DNA from: Firmicutes bacterium UBA3871
Lineage (GTDB): Bacteria > Bacillota > Clostridia > Peptostreptococcales > Anaerovoracaceae
DNA: 7,828 nucleotides
Assembly: GCA_002392265.1 (NCBI GenBank)
Contig: DGGP01000030.1
Coordinates: forward strand, 1-7,828
Direction of reading: 5' to 3'
Shown: one piece after another, positions 1 through 6,085 of the stretch
Position numbering within the stretch: the stretch's first letter is position 1
Layout: every line of letters begins with the position of its first letter
The notes under the pieces: generated by a model
What the model saw: only the letters and a program-made list of their open reading frames with translations
What the model was told of the DNA's origin: nothing
Databases searched by the model: none
Made by a program: the position numbers and the translations under genes

Positions 1-956
1 GGAGCAACACCCTCACACTGATTTTCGACAGCAGTATCCCGGGCTTTGAAAGCCTCACCTCGCCTGAATACTTCGAGGTCAAGCTTGATCAGGGTACTGC
101 CATCAAGCAGAGATTTGCTACAGACGAGTCTCTTTTCGTCGACGAAACCTTGAACTACGGCCTCGCTTATGCCGAGACTTCGCCAAGACTTGCCGACTAC
201 TACAGAGTCGAAGAGACCAAGCCGCTCTCCGACATCACAGGAAATCCAAACGAAGAAGAATCAATCTACCTGAGCGCAAAGTGCCCGCTTTCGGCTCCGA
301 AGGCGGTTCTCGATGAGGTGCAAAAGACTGTCCTCGGCTATGACGAGTACGCCGCCGAAGCAAAAGCCTTTTACGAAAAAACTGTAGAGGATGCAGGGTA
401 CTACGGATACAGCAAAGATGACATTATCACCTGGGGCCGCCAAAGCACATTCGTAACCGAGCTTTGCGATTACTACACAATAGATGTTTACAGAAATCTC
501 TCAACATACAGCTCGAATTTTGATTTCAACAGAGATTACAACACTACGATTTACAAGACATTTGACAAAAAAGGCAAAGAGATGAGACTTTCGGATGTCT
601 TCAAAGCCGATGTAAACTTCAAGGATTTGCTTGTAGACAAGATATACGAAAGCTTCAGAGATGACGCAGTCGAAACGTATGAAAACTACGGAGAGAGCAC
701 AATTACCTATATCTATGACTGCTACGGCGAAGAACTGAGAGACCTGGCCGAGACGCTCTACGAGCATATCAACGGAATTGGCCTGACTTCATCGATGCTC
801 GAGCTGTCCTATGACGACAAGGAAAAGGTTATCGCCGACTGGATAGGTGACATTGCCTACGAAGATGGCGGCGAGAGAGTCAGATACCTCTGCAATTTCT
901 TTGGGCAAAGCCTGTTTTACAGCGAGATCGGCTGCGAAAATCTAGCTATCTTTTAG
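1..956 (+). CDS. Partial DUF3298/RsiV-like extracytoplasmic protein, 3' end only
   Basis: The frame is open from position 3 to a TAG at 954-956, giving 317 visible residues; the true start lies before the window, and the TTG at 150 is only an internal codon. The protein is acidic, rich in Tyr, Asp and Glu, with few Cys and no membrane segment in view, as expected of an exported domain whose signal or anchor is off-window. Around visible residues 156-215 the pattern TIDVYRN, then KTFDKKGKEMRLSDVF, resembles the 'phenylalanine-Asp-x-x-x-Gly-Lys-x-x-x-Leu-Ser-Asp-Leu-Phe' core of DUF3298 (RsiV/PdaC-type) domains. The first visible residues (NTLTLIFDSSIPGF) look like the closing strand of an earlier copy, suggesting tandem domains. 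The last residues (ENLAIF) stop where the second copy would begin that closing strand. The gene converges on dinB and overlaps its end by 11 bp. The open frame is certain; the family is a moderate inference from memory of the family pattern. No ligand or enzymatic role can be assigned. Confidence 0.6.
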   Translation, partial: SNTLTLIFDSSIPGFESLTSPEYFEVKLDQGTAIKQRFATDESLFVDETLNYGLAYAETSPRLADYYRVEETKPLSDITGNPNEEESIYLSAKCPLSAPKAVLDEVQKTVLGYDEYAAEAKAFYEKTVEDAGYYGYSKDDIITWGRQSTFVTELCDYYTIDVYRNLSTYSSNFDFNRDYNTTIYKTFDKKGKEMRLSDVFKADVNFKDLLVDKIYESFRDDAVETYENYGESTITYIYDCYGEELRDLAETLYEHINGIGLTSSMLELSYDDKEKVIADWIGDIAYEDGGERVRYLCNFFGQSLFYSEIGCENLAIF

Positions 957-2196
957 GAATTTTAGGTCGTTTAGGCGGTTTAAAGCTGCCGAAATGACCG
1001 ACGGAATCGTTTCCATATTTATCGCGAATCTGAGCGAGCGCGTTTTCGAGCGCCTCGCTCTTTTCTTTTCTCTTTATTTTCTCCTCGGGCTTTTCGATTG
1101 CAGGACTGTACGCAGGCCCCAGAAATGACAGCTGCTCGGAAGCTTCCGTCACCAAGCCGCCAAGCGACACACCCACCAGCCGCAGCGGATCCTCATGCCA
1201 CCCCTCATTAAAGATTTTCTTTGCATAAGCATACACTTCATCGACCGTCTGCACCGTGCCGCTCACCTTCATCTGATGCGAGTAAGTCACAAAGTCCGAG
1301 TTCCTGAACTGCACCGTGATGACGCTCGCCATAAAGCCGGCCTTTCTCATGCGATGCACCGTCTTCTCACAGAGCCACAGCAGGATCGGATAAGCCTCCT
1401 CAGGCGCTGTCAGATCGCTCTTTGTGGTTATTGAATTACCGACAGACTTCTCCTTCACATCATCGTTTACTGAAACAGGCGAATCATCGATACCGTTCGC
1501 ATATTCCCACAGCATGCGGCCGTGAGATTTGAACATCCCAAGCAGCATTTCCAAATCCGCATGTGCCAGCTCGCCGATTGTGTTTATGTTTATGCTGTGA
1601 AGCTTTTTTGCCGAAGACCTGCCGCACATAAAAAGCTCATCCACTGGCAGAGGCCACATCTTTTTCTCGATTTCATCAGGGAACAGAGTATGAACCTTGT
1701 CGGGCTTTTCAAAATCCGAAGCCATCTTTGCAAGCAGTCTGTTAGGGCCGACTCCCACATTTACGGTAAAGCCGAGCTCTTCACGGATGCGGCGGTTAAT
1801 TTCATGGGCAACACAAAGAGGCTCTCCGAAGAGAGCCTCACAGCCTGTATAATCAATGAAACATTCGTCTATGCTAAATCTTTCAATTACAGGTGAATAC
1901 TCGCTGAGAAGTTCAAACATGCGGTCTGAATGAAACTTGAAAAGCGCGAAATCCGGCAGAAAAGAAACCAGATTCGGACAAGCCTTTCTCGCAGAAAACA
2001 TTGTGTCTGCGGTTTTTATCCCATACCGTTTTGCGGGCACGGATTTCGCCAGAACGATTGCATGTCTCGACCCGTCATCACCCGCAGCGATGACGCTTGG
2101 AATTTCCCTGATGTCGACAGGATAACCTTCGGACAGCAGCTTTATAGCCGTCCAGCTAAGGAACGCCGAGTTTACATCAACATGAAGTATAGTCAT
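946..2196 (-). CDS. dinB: Y-family translesion DNA polymerase (DinB / Pol IV-like)
   Basis: This 416-residue protein copies damaged template DNA with low fidelity. The N-terminal HVDVNSAF (5-12) carries catalytic Asp7 and the probable steric-gate Phe12; SIDECFID (108-115) carries Asp110 and Glu111, so all three metal-binding carboxylates are present. The DVN form, rather than the E. coli DinB DMD, resembles UmuC-like and clostridial enzymes. NVGVGPNRLLAKMASDFEKP (146-165) is the conserved palm/thumb segment, residues about 184-215 fit the helix-hairpin-helix thumb, and the little finger starts near KSVGNSITTKSDL (250-262). QLSFL (355-359) fits a sliding-clamp-binding motif, followed by a basic Lys/Arg/Pro tail. 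Length is normal. ATG at 2196 is the only reasonable start: Asp7 must be near the N-terminus and an in-frame TAA lies 22-24 nt upstream. No Shine-Dalgarno sequence precedes it. The gene follows the PBP by 25 bp and probably shares its transcript. I saw no SOS box in the gap. Family call is secure; exact DinB versus UmuC subfamily is less so. Confidence 0.95.
   Translation of the reverse strand: MTILHVDVNSAFLSWTAIKLLSEGYPVDIREIPSVIAAGDDGSRHAIVLAKSVPAKRYGIKTADTMFSARKACPNLVSFLPDFALFKFHSDRMFELLSEYSPVIERFSIDECFIDYTGCEALFGEPLCVAHEINRRIREELGFTVNVGVGPNRLLAKMASDFEKPDKVHTLFPDEIEKKMWPLPVDELFMCGRSSAKKLHSININTIGELAHADLEMLLGMFKSHGRMLWEYANGIDDSPVSVNDDVKEKSVGNSITTKSDLTAPEEAYPILLWLCEKTVHRMRKAGFMASVITVQFRNSDFVTYSHQMKVSGTVQTVDEVYAYAKKIFNEGWHEDPLRLVGVSLGGLVTEASEQLSFLGPAYSPAIEKPEEKIKRKEKSEALENALAQIRDKYGNDSVGHFGSFKPPKRPKIPKR
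1032..1080 (+). terminator. Intrinsic terminator of the upstream plus-strand gene, inside dinB
   Basis: GAGCGAG (1032-1038) pairs perfectly with CTCGCTC (1054-1060). After one bulged C, GCG (1040-1042) pairs with CGC (1051-1053), leaving an 8-nt loop. A 20-nt, almost pure pyrimidine and strongly T-rich tract follows at 1061-1080. This is the classical rho-independent arrangement for plus-strand transcription, 75 nt after the stop at 956. The minus strand has the A-rich side first, so it would not terminate dinB. On that strand the same bases encode the Lys-rich linker KIKRKEK and following residues of DinB. Confidence 0.7.
1818..1839 (-). other. Perfect 9-bp hairpin with C(UUCG)G tetraloop in dinB mRNA
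   Basis: In the minus-strand RNA, GAGGCUCUC is followed by UUCG and then GAGAGCCUC. This is a perfect nine-base-pair stem closed by C-G around a UUCG loop, one of the most stable small RNA hairpins known. It encodes DinB residues about 119-126, just after the SIDECFID catalytic motif. The downstream RNA starts UUUGUGUU, a weak U-rich stretch, so it could act as a pause site or a leaky terminator. Function is inference; the pairing is directly visible. Confidence 0.5.
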
Positions 2197-2221
2197 AGCA
2201 AAGTTTAATATATCACATTAT

Positions 2222-5200
2222 TTAATTATTCAGGAGCCAGTCAGGCGGCGCAGATTCGGACAAGCCGCCTGAGCCACTGTCTGTACCCTGAGCAGGAGCA
2301 GGATCCGGCGCAGGTGCCGGTTCAGGGGTGGTTTCACCCGTATTTATCCAGCCCGGAGTCTGCGTTTCGGTAGCCGAATGATCTCCGTGATCGGAAGTGT
2401 CCGATGTGCCCGGTGTGGCTGTGCTGTCAGGCATTGCCGGAGTGTAAGCCCCGGTAGGATCGTAGCCCGAATCCGCTGTAGGATACTTGCTCGGATCAGG
2501 ATTGTGAACAGGGCAGTAGTAGTGCGGAACCTCGTATTCGAGATCGCCCACATCAGGGCTGACGAGGTATGGTCTCCTTACGCCAAACTTCCAGGAAGTG
2601 TTGGTGCAGTAAGGCGTTGCCAGAAGGCCTGTGTCGTTACAAATCTGAACGTAGGTATGGACATCGTCGTGCGTTGTCGGCTCGGTGCCCTTGATGAAGT
2701 ATTCGCTGCGAACAGTGCCGCGATAGTCGTAGCTGCTTTCAGCTGTCGGTAGCTTGCCCGACTTTGTGTCAATGCTGACTGAGATTACATCCGACGGCTG
2801 AGATTTGAACGAGCCCGCAGGAACACCCTCGAGCGCGCGCTTCATAACCTTGCTCCAAAGCTTTGCAGCTGCGGCGGAGCCTTCGGAAAGCTCGATATTG
2901 ATGTCGTTTCCGATCCAGCACGCAGCGGAGTACTGCGGTGTGAAGCCCACAAACCAAGCGTCATAGTTGTCTGAAGTAGTACCGGTCTTGCCGGCTACAG
3001 GCTGGCTACCGATTGCCGCACGGCCTGCGATACCGTTTGAAACAGTGGTCCTGAGTATGTCGGTCATAATAAAGGCCACGCCCTCATCACAAGCCTGCTT
3101 GCTGTAGACGCTGTTTTCGAGAATTATCTCGCCGCGCTTGTTCGTAACTGTCGTGTAGCAGATAGGGGACATGTAGAGTCCGCCGTTTGCGTAAGTGCCG
3201 TAAGCGCTCGCCATTTCGAGAGGGGATTCACCGTTTGTCATACCACCGAGAGCCAGTGCAGCAGGGTTCATGTCGTTATTCTCACCTTTTTCCACGATGT
3301 GAGTAAGCCCGAAGCCCTTCGCATAGTCGGCCGCATATTCAGCGCCCACCTGGAGAAATACCTTTACGGCGCAGACGTTCACCGACTGCTCCACAGCCGT
3401 TCTGAGCGTGTAAAGGCCGCGATAGCCGCTGTACCAGTTCTTTGGCCAGCGCTTGCCGTCTACGATCATCGGCGCATCGTCGATAACCGAGGCTGCAGTC
3501 ATGTAAGTGCCGTAAAGATTAGCAACGGAATTGCCGTTATTGTCGTAAGTTTCGAAAACAGGTGTCGAGCCGCCGTTCATGGTGTCTAAGCTCTTTTGCA
3601 GGGCAGCACCGTAAACGCAGATAGGCTTGATTGAGGAGCCGGGCTGACGGGTTGCCGTCGCACGGTTAAACAGGAGTCTGCCGACAGTGTTTCTGCCGCC
3701 GACCATAGCCTGAACCTGACCTGTTTTGTAGTCTGTGATTACCATAGCCGATTGAGGCTGGATAACCTTTTGCTTTATAGTGTAATGCTTGCTGTCAACA
3801 TAGAGGCCTGTCTTTCCGTTTGAGGACTTTATATACTGCTGGTCGTCCTTGAAGAAAGAGGAGTCTATGATACAGTCGCCGTCGTCGTTCTTTTTCTTGA
3901 AGCCCTGAGGAATCAGGATGTTGCCGCCGCCGATGGAGTAGAACACACCGTCTTCGACGACATACATGTTCTTGAACTCGATGGATACGTCGCTTTCGCC
4001 GTTAACCTGAGTCTTGTAGAAGTTCAGGCGCTTGCCCTTTAAAAGCTTCAGGCTGCCGTCGGCCATCCATTCATATTCGTCATTTGCAAGATAGAAATTG
4101 CCGTCGCCCGAAATGATGTTGCCGTAGTCGTAGAGCAGAATCTTTCCGCCGGAGCTGACAACGTTTCCCGCACCGTCCTTTTTAACACGGGCAACGTTTG
4201 GGAAGTTTGCAGGGTCGCTGTATTCCTGCTCGAGCACCTTCTGAATGTCCGAATTCATAGTGGTATGAATCTGCAGACCGCTGTTGTAAACGATTTCATA
4301 GGCTTCGGAATAATCGATGTTTCTGTCAGCCATCAGATCCTTTATTACTTCCCCGACAGTGTAGTCTGCGAAGTAGGAGGAAATCTCTGTCAGACTCGAC
4401 ATGTTCGGACGCAGGTGTTCGAGGAGGTTTTCAGCCTTTGCGGCATCACATTCCTCCTGTGTAATCAGACCCTGGTCAACCATGTTGTTTAACGTCTGCA
4501 GGCGGCGGTTTTCAGAGATATCGCCGTTGTATACATAGGTGTAATCCGCAGATTCGTAGATGATGACGTCATTTTCAGGGTCAACATCCTCCGGATTCAG
4601 TCTCTTTATCAGTGCGTACTTGCTCGGTGCCTTTGGCAGTGCGGCAAGTGATGCACATTCGATTAGGTCGAGCTCATCGGCATCCTTGCTGAAATAAGCC
4701 TGTGCCGCAGCCTGAACACCGTGCGAGCCAAAGCCGAGGTCAATGGTGTTCAGATAAGCCTCGATAATCTTTTCCTTGCTGAGCTTGTCCTCTATTTTTA
4801 CGCTGTAGTAAGCCTCAGCAATCTTTCTGGAAATTGAACGGTCTGACATGACATCCGTCAGGAAGACGTTTCTCGCCAGCTGCTGAGTGATGGTGGAGGT
4901 ACCACCGATGTGGCCTCCTTCGAAAACAGCTTCTTTGATGGCACCAAAGATACGGATGATGTTAAATCCGTGGTGCGTCCAGAAGGTCTTGTCCTCGATT
5001 GCAATGAATGCATTGCAGAGGTTTTCGGGCAGGTCGGCGTATTCGATGATGGATCGGTTTTCATAGCTCGAGCCCACCATTGAGATGACATTGCCCTCAG
5101 AATCGTAGAGAACGCTCGATTGTGCGAGCATGCTGTAGATATTGTCAGGGTCTATTTCCGGTGCCTTTGAAATGATGACACCGGCATAGATGCCTACGCC

Positions 5201-5488
5201 CAGACAAACAGCGAGAAATACGCAAACAGCCAGCTTTAGCAGCTGCTTGATGTTAATCTTGTATTTCTTTTTGTTCTTTTTCTTTTTGTGCTTTGTTCTA
5301 CCCATTCCCACGCTCACCTTGGCAAGTTTTTCAACGTCTTCAACAGGCATTACCGTTTCATCGGTTTCGCCTGCTGTTTCATTCCCCCTGGAGAAATCAT
5401 CACTGATCTTGTCAAATTGCGCGAAAAAGTCTTCAATTTCTTTCTGTTTAGTTTTTTCGTATTCGCTTTCGAAATCTTTATTGTCCAT
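2222..5488 (-). CDS. Class A penicillin-binding protein (PBP1A family), GT51 plus transpeptidase
   Basis: This bifunctional enzyme polymerises lipid II into glycan strands and cross-links peptides outside the membrane; related genes are called ponA or mrcA. Order of parts in 1088 residues: a charged cytoplasmic head (1-80) ending in a Lys-rich stretch; one membrane helix (about 83-106); and a GT51 glycosyltransferase (about 125-300) with catalytic Glu165 in EDKTFWTHHG, GTSTITQQ (196-203), and KEKIIEAYLN (238-247). Next come a linker and a beta-rich insert (about 425-575). The transpeptidase (about 578-885) has nucleophile Ser618 in SSIK (618-621), SVN (702-704) and KTGT (834-837). The C-terminal part has Cys950, Cys961 and Cys992 and ends in a Pro/Thr/Ser/Gly-rich tail (about 1000-1088). 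All catalytic motifs are intact. The protein is longer than the usual 700-900 residues because of head, insert and tail. ATG at 5488 is supported by AAAGGTGA four bases upstream. It is first in a likely two-gene unit with dinB and divergent from the HutP-family gene. Confidence 0.97.
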   Translation of the reverse strand: MDNKDFESEYEKTKQKEIEDFFAQFDKISDDFSRGNETAGETDETVMPVEDVEKLAKVSVGMGRTKHKKKKNKKKYKINIKQLLKLAVCVFLAVCLGVGIYAGVIISKAPEIDPDNIYSMLAQSSVLYDSEGNVISMVGSSYENRSIIEYADLPENLCNAFIAIEDKTFWTHHGFNIIRIFGAIKEAVFEGGHIGGTSTITQQLARNVFLTDVMSDRSISRKIAEAYYSVKIEDKLSKEKIIEAYLNTIDLGFGSHGVQAAAQAYFSKDADELDLIECASLAALPKAPSKYALIKRLNPEDVDPENDVIIYESADYTYVYNGDISENRRLQTLNNMVDQGLITQEECDAAKAENLLEHLRPNMSSLTEISSYFADYTVGEVIKDLMADRNIDYSEAYEIVYNSGLQIHTTMNSDIQKVLEQEYSDPANFPNVARVKKDGAGNVVSSGGKILLYDYGNIISGDGNFYLANDEYEWMADGSLKLLKGKRLNFYKTQVNGESDVSIEFKNMYVVEDGVFYSIGGGNILIPQGFKKKNDDGDCIIDSSFFKDDQQYIKSSNGKTGLYVDSKHYTIKQKVIQPQSAMVITDYKTGQVQAMVGGRNTVGRLLFNRATATRQPGSSIKPICVYGAALQKSLDTMNGGSTPVFETYDNNGNSVANLYGTYMTAASVIDDAPMIVDGKRWPKNWYSGYRGLYTLRTAVEQSVNVCAVKVFLQVGAEYAADYAKGFGLTHIVEKGENNDMNPAALALGGMTNGESPLEMASAYGTYANGGLYMSPICYTTVTNKRGEIILENSVYSKQACDEGVAFIMTDILRTTVSNGIAGRAAIGSQPVAGKTGTTSDNYDAWFVGFTPQYSAACWIGNDINIELSEGSAAAAKLWSKVMKRALEGVPAGSFKSQPSDVISVSIDTKSGKLPTAESSYDYRGTVRSEYFIKGTEPTTHDDVHTYVQICNDTGLLATPYCTNTSWKFGVRRPYLVSPDVGDLEYEVPHYYCPVHNPDPSKYPTADSGYDPTGAYTPAMPDSTATPGTSDTSDHGDHSATETQTPGWINTGETTPEPAPAPDPAPAQGTDSGSGGLSESAPPDWLLNN
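2241..2272 (-). repeat. 9-bp inverted repeat at the 3' end of the PBP gene
   Basis: TCAGGCGGC (2241-2249) and GCCGCCTGA (2264-2272) are perfect reverse complements separated by 14 nt. They lie in the last coding codons of the PBP, about 17 nt before its stop and 45 nt before the dinB start. No T-tract follows on either strand, so it is not a convincing terminator. It may simply reflect adjacent Gly-Gly and Pro-Pro codons, but it could modulate readthrough into dinB or protect the 3' end of the PBP message. Confidence 0.35.
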
Positions 5489-5492
5489 AATT

Positions 5493-5500
5493 TCACCTTT
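5493..5500 (-). promoter_or_regulatory. Ribosome binding site of the PBP gene
   Basis: The minus strand reads AAAGGTGA, then AATT, then the ATG ending at 5488. The match to the anti-Shine-Dalgarno sequence and the short spacing support this start. By contrast, dinB downstream has no such site. Confidence 0.7.
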
Positions 5501-5537
5501 CGGGTTTTAATCTCCAATCATATTAACCCATTAAAAT

Positions 5538-5566
5538 ATAATACCATATATTAATTGAAAAATAAA
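5538..5566 (-). promoter_or_regulatory. Candidate extended -10 promoter for the PBP-dinB unit
   Basis: On the minus strand TATTAT (5543 down to 5538) is one base from the consensus -10 and is preceded by TGG, giving a TGn extended -10. With a 17-bp spacer the -35 position holds TTTATT (5566 down to 5561), only half matching consensus. Transcription would begin near 5531, leaving an untranslated leader of roughly 40 nt before the ribosome binding site and ATG. The region is AT-rich, so chance matches are possible. It overlaps the opposite promoter. Confidence 0.45.
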
Positions 5567-5586
5567 GAAAAATGCCATATAATAAT
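5541..5586. repeat. Imperfect 15-bp direct repeat within the divergent control region
   Basis: Positions 5541-5555 and 5572-5586 match at 13 of 15 bases (core CCATATA) with a 31-bp period, about three helical turns. In addition ATACCAT (5541-5547) is the exact reverse complement of ATGGTAT (5585-5591), placing an inverted pair around both promoters. The left copy overlaps the minus-strand -10 and the right copy contains the plus-strand -10. They could be operator half-sites for a regulator controlling both units, or partly a by-product of AT-rich promoter sequence. Confidence 0.4.
5555..5583 (+). promoter_or_regulatory. Sigma-A-type promoter for the HutP-family gene and comEC
   Basis: TTGAAA (5555-5560) and TATAAT (5578-5583) are separated by exactly 17 bp: five of six and six of six matches to the vegetative consensus at ideal spacing. 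Transcription would start near 5590, giving a leader of about 45 nt before the ATG at 5635. No other comparable promoter lies before comEC, so this probably drives both genes. The strong match suggests substantial basal expression unless a repressor binds the flanking repeats. Confidence 0.75.
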
Positions 5587-5600
5587 GGTATATTAGTTAT

Positions 5601-5641
5601 AAGGAAGGTTTGTGACACGGAAGGATGGTAGTGCATGGTAA
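5601..5641 (+). promoter_or_regulatory. Leader with two Shine-Dalgarno-like sites and a possible 9-codon leader ORF
   Basis: Two purine-rich sites are present: AAGGAAGG (5601-5608) and GGAAGG (5619-5624). The second sits 10 nt before the ATG at 5635. An in-frame TAG at 5629-5631 rules out any earlier start for the main gene. The first site precedes GTG at 5612, which opens a nine-codon frame (MTRKDGSAW) ending in TAA at 5639-5641. That stop overlaps an in-frame ATG at 5641 as TAATG, so the main gene may have a second, translationally coupled start giving a product two residues shorter. Translation of the mini-ORF is inference. Confidence 0.4.
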
Positions 5642-6072
5642 TGAAAGAGAACGATACCGGCAGTGTTGATGTCGCAAGAGCTGCTATCAGCCTGGCAATT
5701 ACTCCGAGCAGAGGCGACGAGGAAAAGCTGATTGCGGAATTAAAGGAAAAGGGGATTCTGGGCGCCGCTTTGGATGTGGGCGGTGACATTATGGAGCAGA
5801 CCCACATTATAATCGAGCGTGCTATTTTGGCTGCTCGCAAAAACGGACTCATAAACGATTCGACTTCTTCCGACGGCGCTGTCGCAGGCGCTGCGAGAGA
5901 AGCACAGTCTCAGGTTATGCAAAAGGCCCTGGGCTTTAACGGCGGCGGAAAGGTCGCAGTCTGCCGCGAAGGCAAGCATCTTTCTGTCTGCATTTTTATG
6001 AGTGTGGGCATGATGTACCTGAACGAAGTGGTTGTTGGACTCGGACACAGAGTTATAACAGAGGATTATTAA
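5635..6072 (+). CDS. HutP-family protein (RNA-binding antiterminator fold)
   Basis: The protein has 145 residues, close to the 148 of Bacillus HutP, which binds nascent hut mRNA with L-histidine and Mg2+ and prevents termination. I recognise the clostridial form of the family: VDVARAAISLAIT near the N-terminus (11-23), ALDVGGD (45-51), ERAILAARKNGLI (61-73), GAVAGAAREA (81-90), a hydrophobic strand HLSVCIFMSVGM (115-126), and LNEVVVGLGHRVI (129-141). By hand alignment to the B. subtilis sequence as I remember it, metal ligands His73 and His77 fall at Gly81 and Gly85, and His138 near Asn130. Only His57, His115 and His138 are present. Histidine-dependent regulation of a hut operon is therefore doubtful, and no hut genes are nearby. 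It is first in a probable operon with comEC (13-bp gap, no terminator) and divergent from the PBP. Start 5635 is favoured by GGAAGG upstream and an in-frame stop at 5629; ATG 5641 is the alternative. Its true ligand and RNA target are unknown. Confidence 0.85.
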   Translation: MVMKENDTGSVDVARAAISLAITPSRGDEEKLIAELKEKGILGAALDVGGDIMEQTHIIIERAILAARKNGLINDSTSSDGAVAGAAREAQSQVMQKALGFNGGGKVAVCREGKHLSVCIFMSVGMMYLNEVVVGLGHRVITEDY

Positions 6073-6074
6073 TT

Positions 6075-6081
6075 GGGAGGG
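6075..6081 (+). promoter_or_regulatory. Ribosome binding site fixing the TTG start of comEC
   Basis: GGGAGGG lies three bases after the TAA of the HutP-family gene and four bases before TTG at 6086. The first in-frame ATG is 24 codons further on and would remove the first hydrophobic segment, so the TTG start is preferred. The tight junction suggests co-translation with the gene before it. Confidence 0.75.
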
Positions 6082-6085
6082 TAAT

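Noticed and set aside
1522..1896. 124-residue plus-strand frame inside dinB
   Set aside because: It is antisense to conserved polymerase motifs and has no recognisable family; shadow frame.
5594..5631. Several NAG triplets (for example UAG at 5594 and AAG at 5601, seven bases apart) in the leader, reminiscent of HutP RNA sites
   Set aside because: Only two are in the 7-nt register and the AAGs are part of Shine-Dalgarno sequences, so this is not convincing evidence of autoregulatory binding.
5489..5634. Riboswitch or SOS/LexA box in the divergent gap
   Set aside because: The gap is only 146 bp, AT-rich, with no extended pairing and no GAAC-N4-GTTC palindrome that I can find.
5523..5852. 109-residue minus-strand open frame over the control region and the start of the HutP-family gene
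   Set aside because: It lies opposite a well-supported gene, has no ribosome binding site I can see, and shows no recognisable domain; it is a shadow of the plus-strand gene.
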